From positions 1-6,159 of the forward strand of contig JBOICV010000001.1 in NCBI GenBank assembly GCA_050740255.1: a DNA stretch of 6,159 bases, written 5' to 3'. The notes under the pieces were generated by a model that was not told the origin of the DNA, did no database searches, and saw only the letters and a program-made list of their open reading frames with translations. This document shows, piece by piece, positions 5,666-6,159 of this stretch. Source of the DNA: JBOICV01 sp050740255 (GTDB lineage: Bacteria > Pseudomonadota > Gammaproteobacteria > Nevskiales > JBOICV01). How positions within the stretch are numbered: the stretch's first letter is position 1; each line of letters opens with the position of its first letter. Made by a program: the position numbers and the translations under genes.

Positions 5666-6159
5666 TCATTCCTGGAATTCCCGGAACGCCGCCACCAGGC
5701 CGGCAAAATCCCTCGGTGGGTTGCGCTCGTAACCGGCTTGATCCACATAGACAAATCGGTACTCCGGCCCGGCTTCGGCACGGCTGGCCTTGGTCGCGTC
5801 CTCGCACCATTGCTTGAGGCGCTTCATCTTCTGTGGCAGGTCCAGTTCGGCGCGGCCCTTGGTTTCGACCACGAACACCGTGCCGTCGGTCGTTTTGACC
5901 CAGAAATCGGGGATGTAGTTGGAGAGATCGCCGTCGGCCTTGACGTAATCGAGTTTGAAGCCGACGGCGAGATAGTTCTTGGCGAAGCTCTGCACGTCCG
6001 GCGCGTCGTCCAGGAACTTGGCGAAGGCCAGCTCGAAGCCGCCGGCGTGGGGCTCGCCGACGATGCGGTTGAACACCGATTTTCGGGTGGGGAGATAGGG
6101 CCGGTTTTCGGTGCGGAAGGGCCGTGTGTCACGCAATCGGATGCGATCCTCGATGCGGG
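5666..6159 (-). CDS. Restriction subunit (Res), C-terminal end with PD-(D/E)XK nuclease (cut by window edge)
   Basis: The reading frame is open to the right edge and ends in TGA at 5668-5666, leaving 164 codons including a partial one; the N-terminal helicase part expected of a type III-like Res subunit is outside the window. The visible part has a PD-(D/E)XK core: Glu in GGFELAFAKFL (6034-6032), Asp in NYIPDFWV (5908-5906), then Glu-x-Lys in VFVVETKG (Glu 5866-5864, Lys 5860-5858). Such a C-terminal nuclease behind a DEAD-box helicase is typical of restriction enzymes that cut DNA unmethylated by the partner Mod, and it resembles the family named BPTD_3080 restriction endonucleases as I remember it. 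The nuclease motif is seen; the helicase is inferred from the neighbouring methyltransferase. The last 48 bases before the next gene hold the tandem operator, so the downstream genes may have their own control. Confidence 0.8.
   Translation of the reverse strand, partial: RIEDRIRLRDTRPFRTENRPYLPTRKSVFNRIVGEPHAGGFELAFAKFLDDAPDVQSFAKNYLAVGFKLDYVKADGDLSNYIPDFWVKTTDGTVFVVETKGRAELDLPQKMKRLKQWCEDATKASRAEAGPEYRFVYVDQAGYERNPPRDFAGLVAAFREFQE

Noticed and set aside
5019..5810. Minus-strand frame of 263 codons spanning the Res end and the MNT gene
   Set aside because: It overlaps two genes with good motifs in another frame and crosses the operator; its translation is Arg-, Gly- and Pro-rich without domain features.

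Overview
The window is GC-rich (about 60% or more in most stretches) and comes from a bacterium. The propionyl-CoA synthetase and its neighbours look proteobacterial, beta or gamma; the genus cannot be told from this sequence. All seven genes read on the minus strand, so transcription runs from position 6159 down to 1. There are no rRNA genes, complete tRNA genes, CRISPR arrays, insertion sequences or transposase genes.

Right part (6159 down to 1901): a type III-like restriction-modification operon with extra genes in it. In transcription order it holds: the C-terminal end of a restriction subunit with a PD-(D/E)XK nuclease core (cut by the window edge); a winged-helix protein fused to a minimal nucleotidyltransferase (MNT) domain; a small HEPN-like protein; a beta-class DNA methyltransferase with DPPF and FCGSGTT motifs; and a DUF6933-like protein. 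The middle genes are tightly packed: MNT and HEPN overlap by 23 bases, HEPN and the methyltransferase share ATGA, and DUF6933 follows after 15 bases. The restriction gene is set apart by a short gap holding two abutting 21-bp inverted repeats (5608-5649), which look like a tandem operator over the start of the MNT gene. I infer that MNT, HEPN, methyltransferase and DUF6933 form one unit controlled separately from the nuclease, perhaps by the winged-helix MNT protein itself. An MNT-HEPN pair is the layout of type VII toxin-antitoxin systems, so the locus may join restriction-modification to a second, guard-like layer.

Boundary (1900 to 1786): a 115-base gap with a hairpin and a short stretch resembling the 3' end of a tRNA. 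Its direction fits a distal attachment site of an island lying at higher coordinates, but it is degenerate and the idea is tentative.

Left part (1785 to 1): ordinary metabolism. An HSL-family alpha/beta hydrolase is followed after 14 bases by the N-terminal 254 residues of propionyl-CoA synthetase PrpE, which runs off the left edge.

The most notable signals are the MNT-HEPN pair inside the restriction-modification operon, the tandem operator, and a sharp drop in GC confined to the presumed target-recognition region of the methyltransferase.
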